A stretch of 64,000 nucleotides of DNA from Gracilaria gracilis (lineage: Eukaryota > Rhodophyta > Florideophyceae > Gracilariales > Gracilariaceae): positions 62,001-126,000 of the forward strand of contig JARGSG010000229.1 of assembly GCA_030374805.1 (NCBI GenBank). The letters are read 5' to 3'. The translations under genes and the position numbers were made by a program. Under the pieces are notes generated by a model, which ran no database searches, was not told the DNA's origin, and saw only the letters and a list, made by a program, of their open reading frames with translations. Of this stretch, positions 52,095-63,456 are shown piece after piece. Positions within the stretch are counted from its first letter, which is position 1; each line of letters begins with the position of its first letter.

Positions 52095-55000
52095 TTACAA
52101 TGCTTTTCCCCCTTCCTTAGAGAACCGCATCACCTTTAAGGTGTACCCATCGTTCGGCATGTCCTCTCCCTTGCGGTTCCAGTAGCTTACCCTAAAGGGG
52201 TGTGGTATGGCTAAGGGCGGCTCGGCGGTATCTTCATCGCCGCCCCAGCCATTCCAAAGTAAGGTGTACTTCAGACCATCTGGAGTACGGCGGTGACCTA
52301 ACAGCCGTTCCACCGGGAACTCATTAGAAGCCTGAGACGGTATTCCGTCACCACTTTGGTTTAGATTAGCATCAGTACCACTAGGGGAGGGAGCTTCCTG
52401 TCAAGGAGCAATTGTAATTCCCTCGGGTGGTACGTAGTCCGGGTCGTTGCCCTGTGCGTCATCATTAACCTCAATGGGTATTTCGTCTTCCCGGGGCTGA
52501 GTTAACGGGACAACAGCGCGTGGGTCACGAGCGGATTCTCCGCGCTCCTTTCTGGTTTGAAGCATTCGAGGTGCGACCGTGATTCGGTCAATAGAGATCG
52601 TATTCTCTATACCATCTTTGCTTACCGTCACCGTATGATCGGTCGCTCTAACTACCTTGAAAGGTCCCGATGATTTCGGAAGAAGCTCGGAATGGATATC
52701 CCTATCAATAGCTTCATCATCGGCTTCATCACCCGGTCGTGGTTTAGCTCCTTTCGGAGGGTGGTCAATAAAGATATATTGACCCGGCATAGCCGATACC
52801 ACTTGGGTTACCTTTCGGTCGTAGTACTCCTTGTACCGCTTCTGGGAAGCTGTGAGCTTGCTCTCAGCATGCTTGAGAGCACCCCTCAACCTCAGAAGGG
52901 TATTTCTTTCGATCTGTAACGGTGTGAGCAACCCGGCAGCCTCTTTTCTTAATGGGTGTCCTTCAACGACAATACCTGGTGGGTTTGTTGACAGTACCAG
53001 ATCGAACGGCGTAGTTTGCGTCGCTCGATGAACCTGAAGATTTTACGCATACGTCAAGGGCTGTACGAGTTCGTCCCAACAAGTTTGGTGTTACTCTGTG
53101 TAGTGACGCAATCTAGATAGCAGTGTTCGGTTAAAGCGCTCTACTTGCCCATTTTTTTGTAGATGATAGGCAGTGTTGAAGTAGTACTTAATACCAAGTA
53201 GGTTAAACACAGCTTCAAAGACCTTCGAGGCTAATTTCGAACCATTGTCGGTAAGTAGATAAAGTGGTGCACCATACGGGTAGATCTAATTGTTCAAGAA
53301 CGTCACCGCGAGGGTTGTAGATTTCGTGTCTTCAAGGGTATCGCTCGCTTGAGCTTCGAGAACCTGTCGGTGACTACGATGATGTACTGATATCTCCTTG
53401 TGGTTCTCGGCAATGGCCCTAGAAGTTCTATTGCTACGAATTCGAGAGGACCTCCAGCCGGGAATAGTTTCAAGTATTTCCTGTTCTTGCGGAGAAATCC
53501 ACGGGTTCGTACGCCTGATTCGCAATGACCTACAAATGCAAAGATCATGAGCCATACGGGGCCTATAATACGCTTGCCTCAAGGTGTAGTACATTCTCGT
53601 ACCTCTAGGGTGTCCTGATAGCCTTGAGTAGTGAACAAGATACAGCACCCTAGGGCGCAGTACCTTGGGCACCACCTTTTGAAGGAAACCATCGATGGGA
53701 GCTCGCCTGACAAGGGAACCATTCCGGCCGACCTCAAAGTTTGAGTCCTTGATACCTACTTGGTCCATGAGAGAGCGGCAATAAAAATCGTTCCCTTGCT
53801 CTCTCAAGAATTCCTCACCGGTAATTGGCATGATATCTGTTTCCTCAAGGGAGAGTATCACTCGAGCGATGGCGTCACTGAACTACGTATCCTCTTCGGG
53901 CAAAGTCCAGTAACCTTCTAAGGTATCATTATCACCACCAGGGTCTGTAGAGATGATAAAGCATGGAATATCATCTTCTGCCGGTTCGGTATCTACACCA
54001 TCTGTGGTAATACGAGACATCGCGTCTGCAACACTGTGCTTTATACCTGGACCGTATTGCACGTCGTACTCGAACTCTGACAATCTCAATCGTCATCGGG
54101 CAAGTCTGCCCGATGCGTCGGCGAGACCAAGTATCCATCGCAGGGCGTCATGATCGGTTCGAAGTGTAAACCGTTCACCATATAAGTAGCGACAGAGCAT
54201 TTGCATGCTCCAGACCACAGCTAGACACTCCTTTTCGGTTGTTAAGTGATTCTTTTCTGCAGCGTGCAGAGCACGGCTCCAGTACCTTATCGATAGTTTG
54301 TCGCCATTTTCTTGCTCCTGCATAAGACAACAACCAATTTGGGCGTCCGAGGCATCTGTATCCATTGTCTATCGCAAACCAGCTTTAGGTAGGACCAAGA
54401 TGGGAGGTGTGAAGAGCGCATGTTTCAGCGCCTCGATCGCATCCATCTCCTCATTGGTAAGAAATTCAAACCTTTTAGGTTGGCCTTTTAGGGGGTTCCT
54501 GTTGAGAGGAGCCACTATCTTGGCAAATTTCTTGATAAACCGGGGGTACACATTCCACAAACCTATAAAGGATCGGATTTCCCATTGATACCGGGGTGGA
54601 TTCGCCTTTTGCACGGCCCGGATGTGCCGCGGCGTCACTTCTAACCTTCCAGGGCTGATGATGTGACCAAGGTACTCTACCGCTTTGGTGAAGAATTCGC
54701 ACTTGCCGAGCTTTACCGTCACTCCAGCTTTCCTCAAAAGGTTTAGAACTTCCCTAACATTGTGGAAGTGTTCTTCTACAGTTCTGGAATATATGATTAC
54801 ATCATAGATGTACACCAGAGCGGTTCTCCACTTCACCTTCGAAAGGATTATATCTAACGCCCTCTGAAAGGTAGCCGGCGCATTTCGTAACCCCAAAGGC
54901 ATACGGGTGAGGCGGAATAACCCAGCGTGGCAAGTAAGCGTAGTTTTGTCCTTGTGTTCTTCCCTGATAGGTGCCTGCCAGTAACCACAATTGGCATCGA

Positions 55001-56420
55001 GCGTAGTAAAGACCTCGGCGTTGCCCAATGAAACTATACACTCGTCCATTCTAGATATTGGGTACGAATCCCTGATGGTCATACTATTCAGTTTTCTGTA
55101 GTCCACACAGAACCGCATACGGGTATCATTCTTCTTTGGGACCAGAACCACAGGGCTGGCCCAGTCCACATTTGCTGGTTCTATGACACCTTCACGGAGC
55201 ATTGTCTCGACCTCATTGAGCTCAATCTCACGGGCTTTTGGACCTGCTCGGTAAGGCTGCTGGTAAATGGGTGTCCAGCTAAGCACCATATCAATACGGT
55301 GCTCTCTAGCCTCAATTTGGCCCAACCAGCCCGACCACATGGGTTCAAATTCTTCTAGGAGACTGAGGATCCCGTCTCGGAGAGCCTTGTTCTTCTCACC
55401 GATCTGGACTTCCTCTCTCCAATTCCGCACTGGGTCCAGTTCCATAATCTTTTCCTGATCTCCAACCTTAAAGTTATCGGCGATCTTCTGTTCCATTTTG
55501 GTATTATCGATAACGGCGGCGCGTATGCGGGATATGGCGCATCTATTCCTCCCCCTCCCGTAGAGGTGGTGACCTCGCCCAGCCCATTAGGTGAAATTGA
55601 GACCGTGAAGAACCCTTTTATTGCCGGTAATGCAATCCCAATAGTGGTATTCTTGGGTAATTTAACAATGTGATTGCTAAAGTTACTCAAGTACACCTTG
55701 AAGGATTGATTAGGGATGTTATCGATAATCCCGTTTGCCATCAAGGCGAGATGTCTTTCTGCCAACCTAGGATGGTTTTGTAGCATTACCAATCCTGGAA
55801 CTGCGCATGAGACATTCACTACCATTTGGGTCATAGCCGGAATTGAAACCAATCTGGTGAGCCATATCTTGTTTGAAACCGTTTCCGTGGGTATATTGGA
55901 CCTCGGCTTCTGACGCCAATCATTTTTGGTCTGCGTATTACCCAGTATTGCAATACGACCACCTTGGCGGAGAGCGACCGTTCGGGACCCTGGCAAAATT
56001 GCCTTGACATGTCTGTCAATAAAGTTGGTCCCGAGGATACAGTCTGTCGCCAGACGATCCACCACAAAGAAATTGAGCTTCACCTTCAAGGTTCCGAGTT
56101 GCACAACAGCGTTCAACATTCCTCTAAGGTGCAGTGGGCGCTCGTTAGCGTCCACCAATGGGTTTATAGTCGGGGCAGGCTGAATATTCCTCAAGACTGC
56201 ATCGGGTATGACGCGAGCGTTTAGAACATTCGGACCGGCGGCGGTGTCCAGTACACACGCAACGGGAATCTGTAGGTAATTGAGAAAGCGTATCGAATCA
56301 TTAACTTTATACTTATTGTACTTCATCAGACAGACCACATTGGCTACATCTGATTCTTCTTTTTCCTTCTTTAAGGTTTCCCGTTCCGGTATCGACGCGC
56401 CCGCCCATTCACGGTTAGAG
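52095..56420 (-). pseudogene. Element D pol (heavily decayed) with chromodomain
   Basis: Pieces on the minus strand: protease and upstream (56338-55355), RT (55496-54369), RNase H (54365-54093), linker and integrase (53861-53286, 53548-53303 in shifted frames), integrase C terminus (52931-52401) and chromodomain (52313-52095, KYTLLWNGWGG). Catalytic changes: protease DTAAGPN instead of DTG(A)GPN, RT YIYD instead of YIDD, first integrase Asp changed to Glu (AIELLG), zinc-finger Cys lost (CESG). Stops include TAG before the RNase H start, TGA for the Trp of ARWRLRLSE near 54090 and TAG for a Trp near 53880. This copy cannot be active. Confidence 0.83.
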
Positions 56421-56427
56421 GTGGCCC

Positions 56428-58130
56428 CTACGCTAACCGTTCGGTGTTTTCCTGCTCCTTCTGAGCGGGACTGTCATTCTCCAAGATTGGTATTTTCTCG
56501 ACGAGATGAACCTGAGATGGTGATGGTTGAGCTTGTAGCCCTTTTCCAGATCCATATAGGTTACAGTGGTTTTGCCGCCTGGCACTGATCAGATGTTCTC
56601 GCAACCCTGTGGGTATTTTGTCACATCTGTTCGCCAGATCTGGCAATAAACAAAGCCAGCATACCAAACCCCCTGTCTGAGGATCACGCATTGCCATGAA
56701 GGTAGGTCGGGTAACCGAACTGGTCGGTGCTGTAGCATACTAAGAGGCTTGCGAACCACCCGTGGAGGTTGTTTAGGTGCTCGGCGCACTTCATGGCGAC
56801 CTTACCGATGCTGGTGGTACTGTCGACGACCAATTACCAATAGAGGTGACTCGTGACTGAGCCTGCGGCACAGTCACGAGATGAACTGCCATCCTTGTTG
56901 GTACGCGGATGAGCGGTTGACCCTCTGAGGTAGTGCTTTCTTCTAGCGCCAATACTAACCGTTTCGGTTTATCCTTTGAAGTATGGGATGCCAACGGCTT
57001 CTTTCCGTAACGGAGAGTGTCGCCGAGCCCCTGGATATAACGGGCAAGCCAATCATAGTCCACCCTACCGTTGTTCGCCAGGTATTTGCCTACCTGCGAA
57101 CGGATCGCTTTGTCGACATTGTCGGCAAAGATCGACTTAACCTACTAGTGGTAAAAACATTACCGCATCGGGTGGCCAGATTCCAAAAGCCCAACAAGAA
57201 CTCCATTTCGGTTTGGCTACAACGCTGGCGTTATGCCAGAACCTCAGCGTAACCTTCTCGGATAACCTCATCGGTAGCGCAAGTTTCCAACATGAAATTA
57301 ACCACTTCTGGGTACGTCTCTAACATCTCTGTTCCTTCTTCGTCAACCGCCAGGGTATTTCCAGGAAGCCTGCTTTGCAGCAAGTGGTAAGCTGGACTTT
57401 TAAGGTAAAACTAGAATAGCCACATGGCAGTACCTTCGGAAAAACTAATTTGGTCACATGCAATCTTGAGCTTCTGCAGAAAGTCAATTACCGCAATGGG
57501 ATCATCACCTGAGAAGGTTGTATCACCCGCCCGGAAGCTGAGCTTCTTATGGTGCTTGGTGATCTTCTGCGCAACCTCTTGGGTGTAAGCAGATGGTCGG
57601 TTTCTCAAGCAATATGACCTATAATCAACCGCTTTGGTGAACAGGTCGTTCAGCCGCTGACGCACCTCTAGGGTTGCATCGGTGCCGAATCCGAGTCGGA
57701 CGACTCGTACCATTTCTTCCTACCTTTCCGGTTTCTATTTGACGACTTTTTCGCCACCCGGTTCGGTTTCTTCTCGTGTCTACCTTTACGGTCACCATCC
57801 GACGATGAACCAGTATCGGTGTCGCAGCTCGAGGAATCGGGGTCAGAGTCCTAGCCGCGACTTTTCCCCTTCTTCCTCCTCCTTTTTTTAGCCTTGCGGT
57901 TTCTTCTTCGTCGCCCCTCTCCTGGATCAGACGAATCGTCCTCAGGTACACCAGTCTTGGTGTGGTTTCAAACGTTACCTTCGATGGGTAGCAAGTACAT
58001 GTCTCGAGGGCCCATCTCTATATGGCCCTCTTGACCTTGCCTTAAACCTTGTAGGTACGCACTATCGGCCGGAATTGGCTTGATTGGTGCGTGAGAACCT
58101 GCGGGAAACCGTTGTGGTATGCTAGTAACC
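56428..58130 (-). pseudogene. Element D gag, 5' truncated and frameshifted
   Basis: Co-linear with C gag from about its residue 150. Where C has TAG in the basic linker, D reads AGG, but D has lost one base shortly after (near 57690). Further 1-nt changes break the capsid-like part. The zinc-knuckle region is damaged (CWLCLLPDLANRC has lost the His). Ends ERLA and TAG at the same place as C. Confidence 0.75.
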
Positions 58131-58599
58131 ATACGTTGGTGTTATCGGAATGCTAGTTTTGGTGTCAAAAATGACCGAATTAAAATGATCGAAAAACCGG
58201 TGAATTTATCCAAAATTTGGATGTGCTTAATTTCCGAAAATATTTTCACATTTCTACTTGTGCTAGTTTGTGTGGAAAGAATCATTCACGGTTATTTCCA
58301 TCATTGCTAGTGTGGATGGAAGACAAACTAGCATGTTACTTCCGTTCACGCTAGTGTCCGAACCCAATGTAAGTGTGTAAGTGGCACATATTTAGAACTA
58401 TATGGCGGCAAATAGGGATATATATACATAGATAGCTACTTTCGAAACACGATTAGAAGAATAGAAACCCTTCGAATAAAAACTCTCTATAGAGTTAAAA
58501 CCACCTCCCTCATCATTCCATCCCACCCTCCGTGCGCCATATTACGCTCCCCGCTACGTACACCGCCTCTACCCCAACATCCTCACTCCGCTCCCCGCC
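58131..58599. other. AT-rich leader of the transposase-like region, with GCTAGT repeats
   Basis: Starts at the point where similarity between D and C ends. GCTAGT or its complement occurs five times between 58151 and 58355, a spacing that recalls subterminal repeats of CACTA elements. GATATATATACATAG at about 58417 is a good TATA box for the ORF starting at 58600. Confidence 0.4.
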
Positions 58600-60293
58600 A
58601 TGCCTAATTGCTGCTGTGAAGGCTGCTCCTTCTTCGCTCGTACCATCCCAGCCATTCAACGGCACCAAAGGATATGTCCCAACCATATCACCGCCAACAA
58701 GCGTTTCCTATCCCCCGGCCGCAACGTCCCTCAGTTCCCCCCACGCAAAAAGCGTCAAAAGTCCACACCCCAACTCCCGCCACCACCCCCAACTCTGCTC
58801 TGCAGTCGCCCTTCCGATAACGTCCCCAGCGCCGACGACAACTCCTACCACCAACAACAGCTCTCCATCTCCGTCCACACCCAAGACGCCTGCCATATTG
58901 TAGGCATCCCCGTCTGCTACCTCTCCCCTCCCCACCTCTTCCACCGCCCCCCCCCCCTTCCGTCTCCTCAACAACCCGCACCTCGAACGAATGGTCCTCT
59001 ACATATCTTCCATCGCTTCCCCCCTCGGCCATCGCAAGGCAAACGAACTCATATCTCTCCTCCACGACCCCACCTTCTCCAAGTCAGCCTTCCACATCGC
59101 CCTCTCTGCCGCCCCTCAGTGTCCCAAACTTGAAACAGACCTCTTCCAACACCGAGTCAGCAACATCGGTTTCACCCCCACCACCCTCCACGACCCACAG
59201 CACCTCTTCACAGCCACTACCTTACGAAAGGATGCTCTCCAAATCCTTAAACGACAACTCGCACTCGCACACTTCGACAAAACGTTCTTCCACCACGTCC
59301 CCCATACAAACTTTTTCGGCTCTCCTGCTTTCGCTCATCCCATGGCTTCCTCTCTCGGAAAAGAAGCTGTCCCAGCCCTCAAGCTGGCAATCATGCAGTC
59401 CTCCAACGACTCCTCCAGTCAAACCCCTGAAAACACCGGTACCCACTCCTTCATCGGCTTCGTCCAAGTATACTCCGACCAGTCTTTGAACTGTTTCAAA
59501 TCCTCTTCCAGCACTTTCCACGTCCTTCAAATCACCTTAGTCAGCTTATCCGACTCGTTCCGTCCCAAATGTGTCACTGGCAACCTCACCCTTCTCGGAT
59601 ACCTTCCAAACTCTTTCAATCTCGCTACCCCTTCTCAAGACCCCGATTGCATTCCCCAAACCTTTTGCAGCGTCTCCCGCTCTACCAAAATGCAACTCAT
59701 CCAACGTGCCATCTCGAACCTCCTCGACACCCTTCTCTCCACCAGTCTGACCACTTGCTTCACCTTTCGTGACGATAATGGCGTGGTCTGCCATTGTCCC
59801 AAAATCAGCGCCAGCTACTGCGCAGGCATCCCGGAAGCAAAGGACATTCTCTGCACCTCTCACAGCACCCGCACCTAGCATCCATGCCACCGATGTACCT
59901 TCCCCCGCTCCGAGCTCAATCTACGACTTCCATCTCCCCCCTCTTCGATCCTAGACCCAGACTCTCGCTCCCCGTAAATCACACTCAGCCCTCCTCCAAG
60001 ATGCTGCGAAGGTTCACCTCGCCAGAAAGCCTAGAATCTCCAGAAATACCAAGGAAAAGGCCGTTGAAGCATTCCACTCCCTTTCCCTTGCAAAATTGTT
60101 CTCCCTCTTCGATTCGTACCCTCTCCTCAACATCACCAATCTCCTGTCCCCTTGCAACATCTTCTACTTCAAATCACTCCATAAATTCCACCTCTGCATC
60201 TCCAGATTTTGTTCCTACATTACCTTCCGTTTCGATGCACTCAGTGAATTGCACCTCAGCGTTTTCAAGCCCATCAAGCTAGTCTCTATCTAG
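58600..60293 (+). pseudogene. Plavaka/CACTA-type transposase remnant
   Basis: ATG 58600 opens MPNCCCEGCSFFARTIPAIQ with a C-X3-C...H-X4-C zinc-finger-like start, then a Pro/Ser-rich linker. At a run of ten C (about 58950) the frame must shift to that of 58991-59878, which contains LISLLHDPTF, a segment FIGFVQVYSDQSL...LLGYLP resembling the LYSDKT...YLTLxNL...LIGYLP pattern of Plavaka transposases, and CAGIPEAKDILC. The frame crosses TAG at 59876-59878 into HPCHRCTFPRSEL, the usual C-X2-C following that motif. A further shift leads to LLQDAAKVHLARKPRISRNTKEKA, then PLLNITNLLSPCNIFYFKSLHKFHLCIS, the DxxHxxHxGxxR-like end. Assignment rests on remembered family patterns; introns could explain some breaks. 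Confidence 0.5.
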
Positions 60294-61419
60294 GAAATCA
60301 GGACAGAAGCATTCTCCATAGCATTTCGTTCACCTACAGCTCGAACATCCTTCCATTTCGTCCATTATTCCATCCTCAAGCAATGGATCACCATGCCCGC
60401 ATCTCCGAAACGCCCGAATGGTAGGTTAGTTGGCTAGCGTGTGGTTAGTCGCATGGGAAGGTTGGAATGGGAATGAATCTTGAAAGTGGGCGTACGTATC
60501 GGAGGTCGTGACAAAAATAGGAGGTACAGAATGTCAGAGGCGATCGAGGTATGTGAAAAGAGTCCAAACACCGTTAACACATAGTAGAGATTTACTCAAC
60601 TACCGGTTGAATCTAGATCTGGATGAGGAATACTAGTTTCGTGAATCGGACCCTTACCCGCTACTCTTAGTGGATTGCGGAAAAGAAAAGTTGCGTAAGT
60701 AGGCGCCTCTCTACCTCGTAGGAATGCAGTACAGTGTGCAACGGTCACTGCACTACGTTGCAAAAATGCTTCCTGTTACGATCTGTAAATAATCTAAAAC
60801 TCTCATTACGTGTACTACCTTTCATACAGCTCCTCTTACAATCATTTCCAGACGTCTAACAGGAGACGAACTCTTCCTATTGTCGACAGATCCTCCTCTA
60901 TCGAGATATCCGTGGGCTCTGGTGCATTATCATTGTGAGGGGTACAATATGTTGTAATGTAGCCAGAAAAAGTGTCTTTTATCACTAAATCACCACTTTC
61001 AGTCATGCTAGGTAGCGAATAACCGAATTACCATAATTTCTGTTCAAGTATACAACTATTTTATGCGTACAAAACCCCACACTCAAAGCGAATGTCACCG
61101 TACTTCCATGGTGCCACTCTTTCATTTACAGCCTTCAATTTGTTTGGCAAAATAGTTAGCATGAACCTAGAAGACAATCAAATAACTACCAACTTTGCTA
61201 GGTCAATTGGAGAGCGGAACGAGTTATTATGAATTGTAATCCGTAAAATTGATAAAGACCCGCTCTGGTCCACCCCGCGGCCTACACTCAGAAGTAGGAA
61301 CCATCAAAGTCTGAAAGAGGACCAAAGCAAGAGAGAGCCCTATTGAAACATTGATGTAGTCCCAGTACTGCTTAAGGCCGGTATCCATGCCGAAAAAGAA
61401 TTACTTCATTTCTTGTCCG
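60294..61419. other. Non-coding stretch
   Basis: About 1.1 kb. No ORF, repeat or RNA gene that I can support. Confidence 0.4.
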
Positions 61420-61432
61420 CCGGGTCCCCTGA

Positions 61433-61502
61433 ACAGCGGACCGAGGTAGCGTGGCGCCTAATCGGGGCATCTATGAAGCGCCACGCCCACCCAGTCCGCT
61501 GT
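61433..61502. repeat. Palindrome copy 1
   Basis: Arms ACAGCGGACC and AGTCCGCTGT with imperfect core. It lies inside a larger inverted repeat: CCGGGTCCCCTGAACAGC at about 61420 and its complement at about 61582-61599. Confidence 0.75.
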
Positions 61503-61630
61503 ACCAAAACGTTTTTTATTTTCAACCCATTAAAACAAAAGGCTGCGACAGCGGAGGGAGGTGTCGTGGCGCTACACCGATGCTGTTCAGGGGACCCGGC
61601 TTTTTAATGAGTTAAAAAAAATTTTTTCAA

Positions 61631-61698
61631 ACAGCGGACCCGGGTGGGGTGGCGCTTCATCGGTGCACCGATGAAGCGCCACGGCGCCCAAGTCCGCT
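61631..61698. repeat. Palindrome copy 2
   Basis: ACAGCGGACC...AAGTCCGCT with a perfect central core. Confidence 0.8.
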
Positions 61699-61764
61699 GG
61701 CAACGGCGCGTTGGTGGTGCCACGTATGCCATTAACACAGGTTTGCCACAAACGGGGCGTTGGG

Positions 61765-61834
61765 GCAGCGGACCGGGGTGTCGTTGCGCTTCATCGGTGC
61801 ACCGATGAAGCGCCACGATACCAGGGTCCGCTGT
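61765..61834. repeat. Palindrome copy 3
   Basis: Same structure, about 132 bp after copy 2; one core mismatch (GTTGCGC). Confidence 0.8.
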
Positions 61835-61895
61835 CATCGGCGCGCTAGTGGTGCCCCGTATGCCACCACCACAGATTTGCCACACACGGGGGGTT

Positions 61896-61971
61896 GGGAC
61901 AGCGGACCAGGGTGGCGTGGCGCTTTATCGGTGCACCGATGAAGCGCCACGACACCTCCATCCGCTGTCCC
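61896..61971. repeat. Palindrome copy 4
   Basis: GGGACAGCGGACC...TCCGCTGTCCC, the longest arms (76 bp in all). Confidence 0.82.
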
Positions 61972-62424
61972 AGGCTGTCGTTTTAATTAATTGGAATTAC
62001 ATAATCTTTATGGGACAGCCGTCGGGGATGGCGTGGCGCTCCATCGGCGCGACGAGGGAGCGAAATGAGGCCCCAGTCTACTGTTCTACTTATCCTTACT
62101 AGTAACAAGGCGTATATCTTCACATTTATTTAGTTCCGTATCTCTCGCGTCTTCAAGCTTTCCTTAACATCTCTTTGACTCAATCACGTGCAATAGATGA
62201 AGTACCAGTTTCCCTTCATCCCCTCTCCGTGCGCCCTGAAAGGCAAAGCTGGAGTTCTTGTAGGTATGTTTTGTAGGCGTGTCGCCCAGGGAACCAGTTA
62301 TGCGACACGTTATTGTGCATTGACGCGGCAGAAGGTAGACCGAAGTGAATTGTGGTTCATGGATGTAACAATGAAGCGCCATTGCACTCCTGGCCACTGC
62401 CCAGTCGTCATGTTTTCCGAATAA

Positions 62425-62889
62425 TATAATACGAACCTTTCCCTAAGGAAATGAAACTTTTAATCATCCACGAAGATATTGGTCTTTCTAAAATCCAAGT
62501 AATAATATAAATATATATAGCAATAGAGTAGTTTCAATTCTACACTAACGTCCCAGGGGCGACTGTCTGGCGCGGACACCGTCCGCCCGATACATATTGC
62601 TGCATAGCCGTAGGCGAAACATGCGCATCTCCACATACTACTGTCACGCACGAATGCTCGTGCGCAAACATCGTATAAGTCATTCTTTTACAGGATTGGC
62701 TCACATGAAATTAAATCCTTCTTCACGGGGACTTTGAACCTAGTAAGAAAATTATGGGGGTACATTTATTAATCACGTTAGTATAGTGAGCATTGCTGCG
62801 GATGCTCTTGAAACACTCTATATTAGTGTGTTTGGGTGGTTTTGAATCCCTCCAAACGCATCCAGGACCGTCGGTCTAGACCAACCGCC
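62425..62889. other. Spacer between palindromes
   Basis: No gene or repeat recognised. Confidence 0.35.
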
Positions 62890-62963
62890 GGACAACGGAC
62901 CCGGGTGTCGCGGCGCTTCATCGGTGCACTGATGAAGCGCCACTGCACATCGGTCCGCTGTCC
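62890..62963. repeat. Palindrome copy 5
   Basis: GGACAACGGACCC...GGTCCGCTGTCC; core has CACTGATG instead of CACCGATG. Confidence 0.8.
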
Positions 62964-63162
62964 AAAAAAATAATTTTTTTTTTGCCGTGCCGCCCCGGTC
63001 GGTCCCGAATATCTGTATCCGGGGCACAAGTGCTACTACTACTGGATATCGCGTTTCCAGAAACATCGCAGCCATGTACAACTAACTCCCGTTCGGGTCT
63101 GTTTCACAGCCCCCTGTACTACATTTTTCAGTAGCTTACACAGGTCGGTTGCCTTCACTATG

Positions 63163-63226
63163 GCTTGGGTGTCGTGGCGCTTCATCGGTGCACCGATGAA
63201 GCGCCACGACACTTGGGTCCGCTGTC
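63163..63226. repeat. Palindrome copy 6
   Basis: Perfect core and right arm; the left outer arm is lost. Confidence 0.75.
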
Positions 63227-63380
63227 AACGGCGCGCTGGTGGTTCCAAGTATGCCACCACCCAAGCTCCATCACTCAGGGCACGTGGACAGCGGGCCGGA
63301 GTGCACTTTGGCTTCATTGCTATGGCACGTTGACGGTGTCATGTATGCAAACAACACACGTTTATCACTCACGGCGCATT

Positions 63381-63455
63381 GGGACAGCAGACCGGAGTGG
63401 CGTGGCGCTTCACCGGTCCACCGATGAAGCGCCACGCCACCCCAGTCCGCTGTCC
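63381..63455. repeat. Palindrome copy 7
   Basis: GGGACAGCAGACC...AGTCCGCTGTCC; core altered at two bases. Confidence 0.78.
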
Positions 63456-63456
63456 A

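Larger units (their letters stand above)
47762..58130 (-). mobile_element. Element D: second, inverted copy of the C family, 5' truncated
   Basis: Co-linear with element C from C position about 7607 to 18102, in opposite orientation. 3' LTR at 47762-48268, antisense cassette on the plus strand, chromodomain, pol and most of gag on the minus strand. Similarity to C stops at about 58131, inside gag, so the 5' LTR, PBS and gag start are missing. Decay is heavier than in C: many frameshifts, stops and changed catalytic residues. Confidence 0.85.
61420..63456. repeat. Field of palindromic repeats (MITE- or satellite-like)
   Basis: About ten copies of a 65-76 bp near-perfect palindrome. Outer arms are ACAGCGGACC / GGTCCGCTGT and the core is GTGGCGCTTCATCGGTGCAC / CGATGAAGCGCCAC. 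From 61630 to 61971 three copies are arranged with a period of about 132 bp and similar spacers (GGCGCGCTRGTGGTGCC...TTTGCCACA), so the field is partly tandem. Degenerate or half copies lie at about 61555-61600, 62009-62090, 62340-62420 and 63289-63340. Confidence 0.85.

Noticed and set aside
61420..63456. CRISPR array
   Set aside because: The repeats are long palindromes of uneven spacing with similar spacers, in eukaryotic DNA without cas genes.
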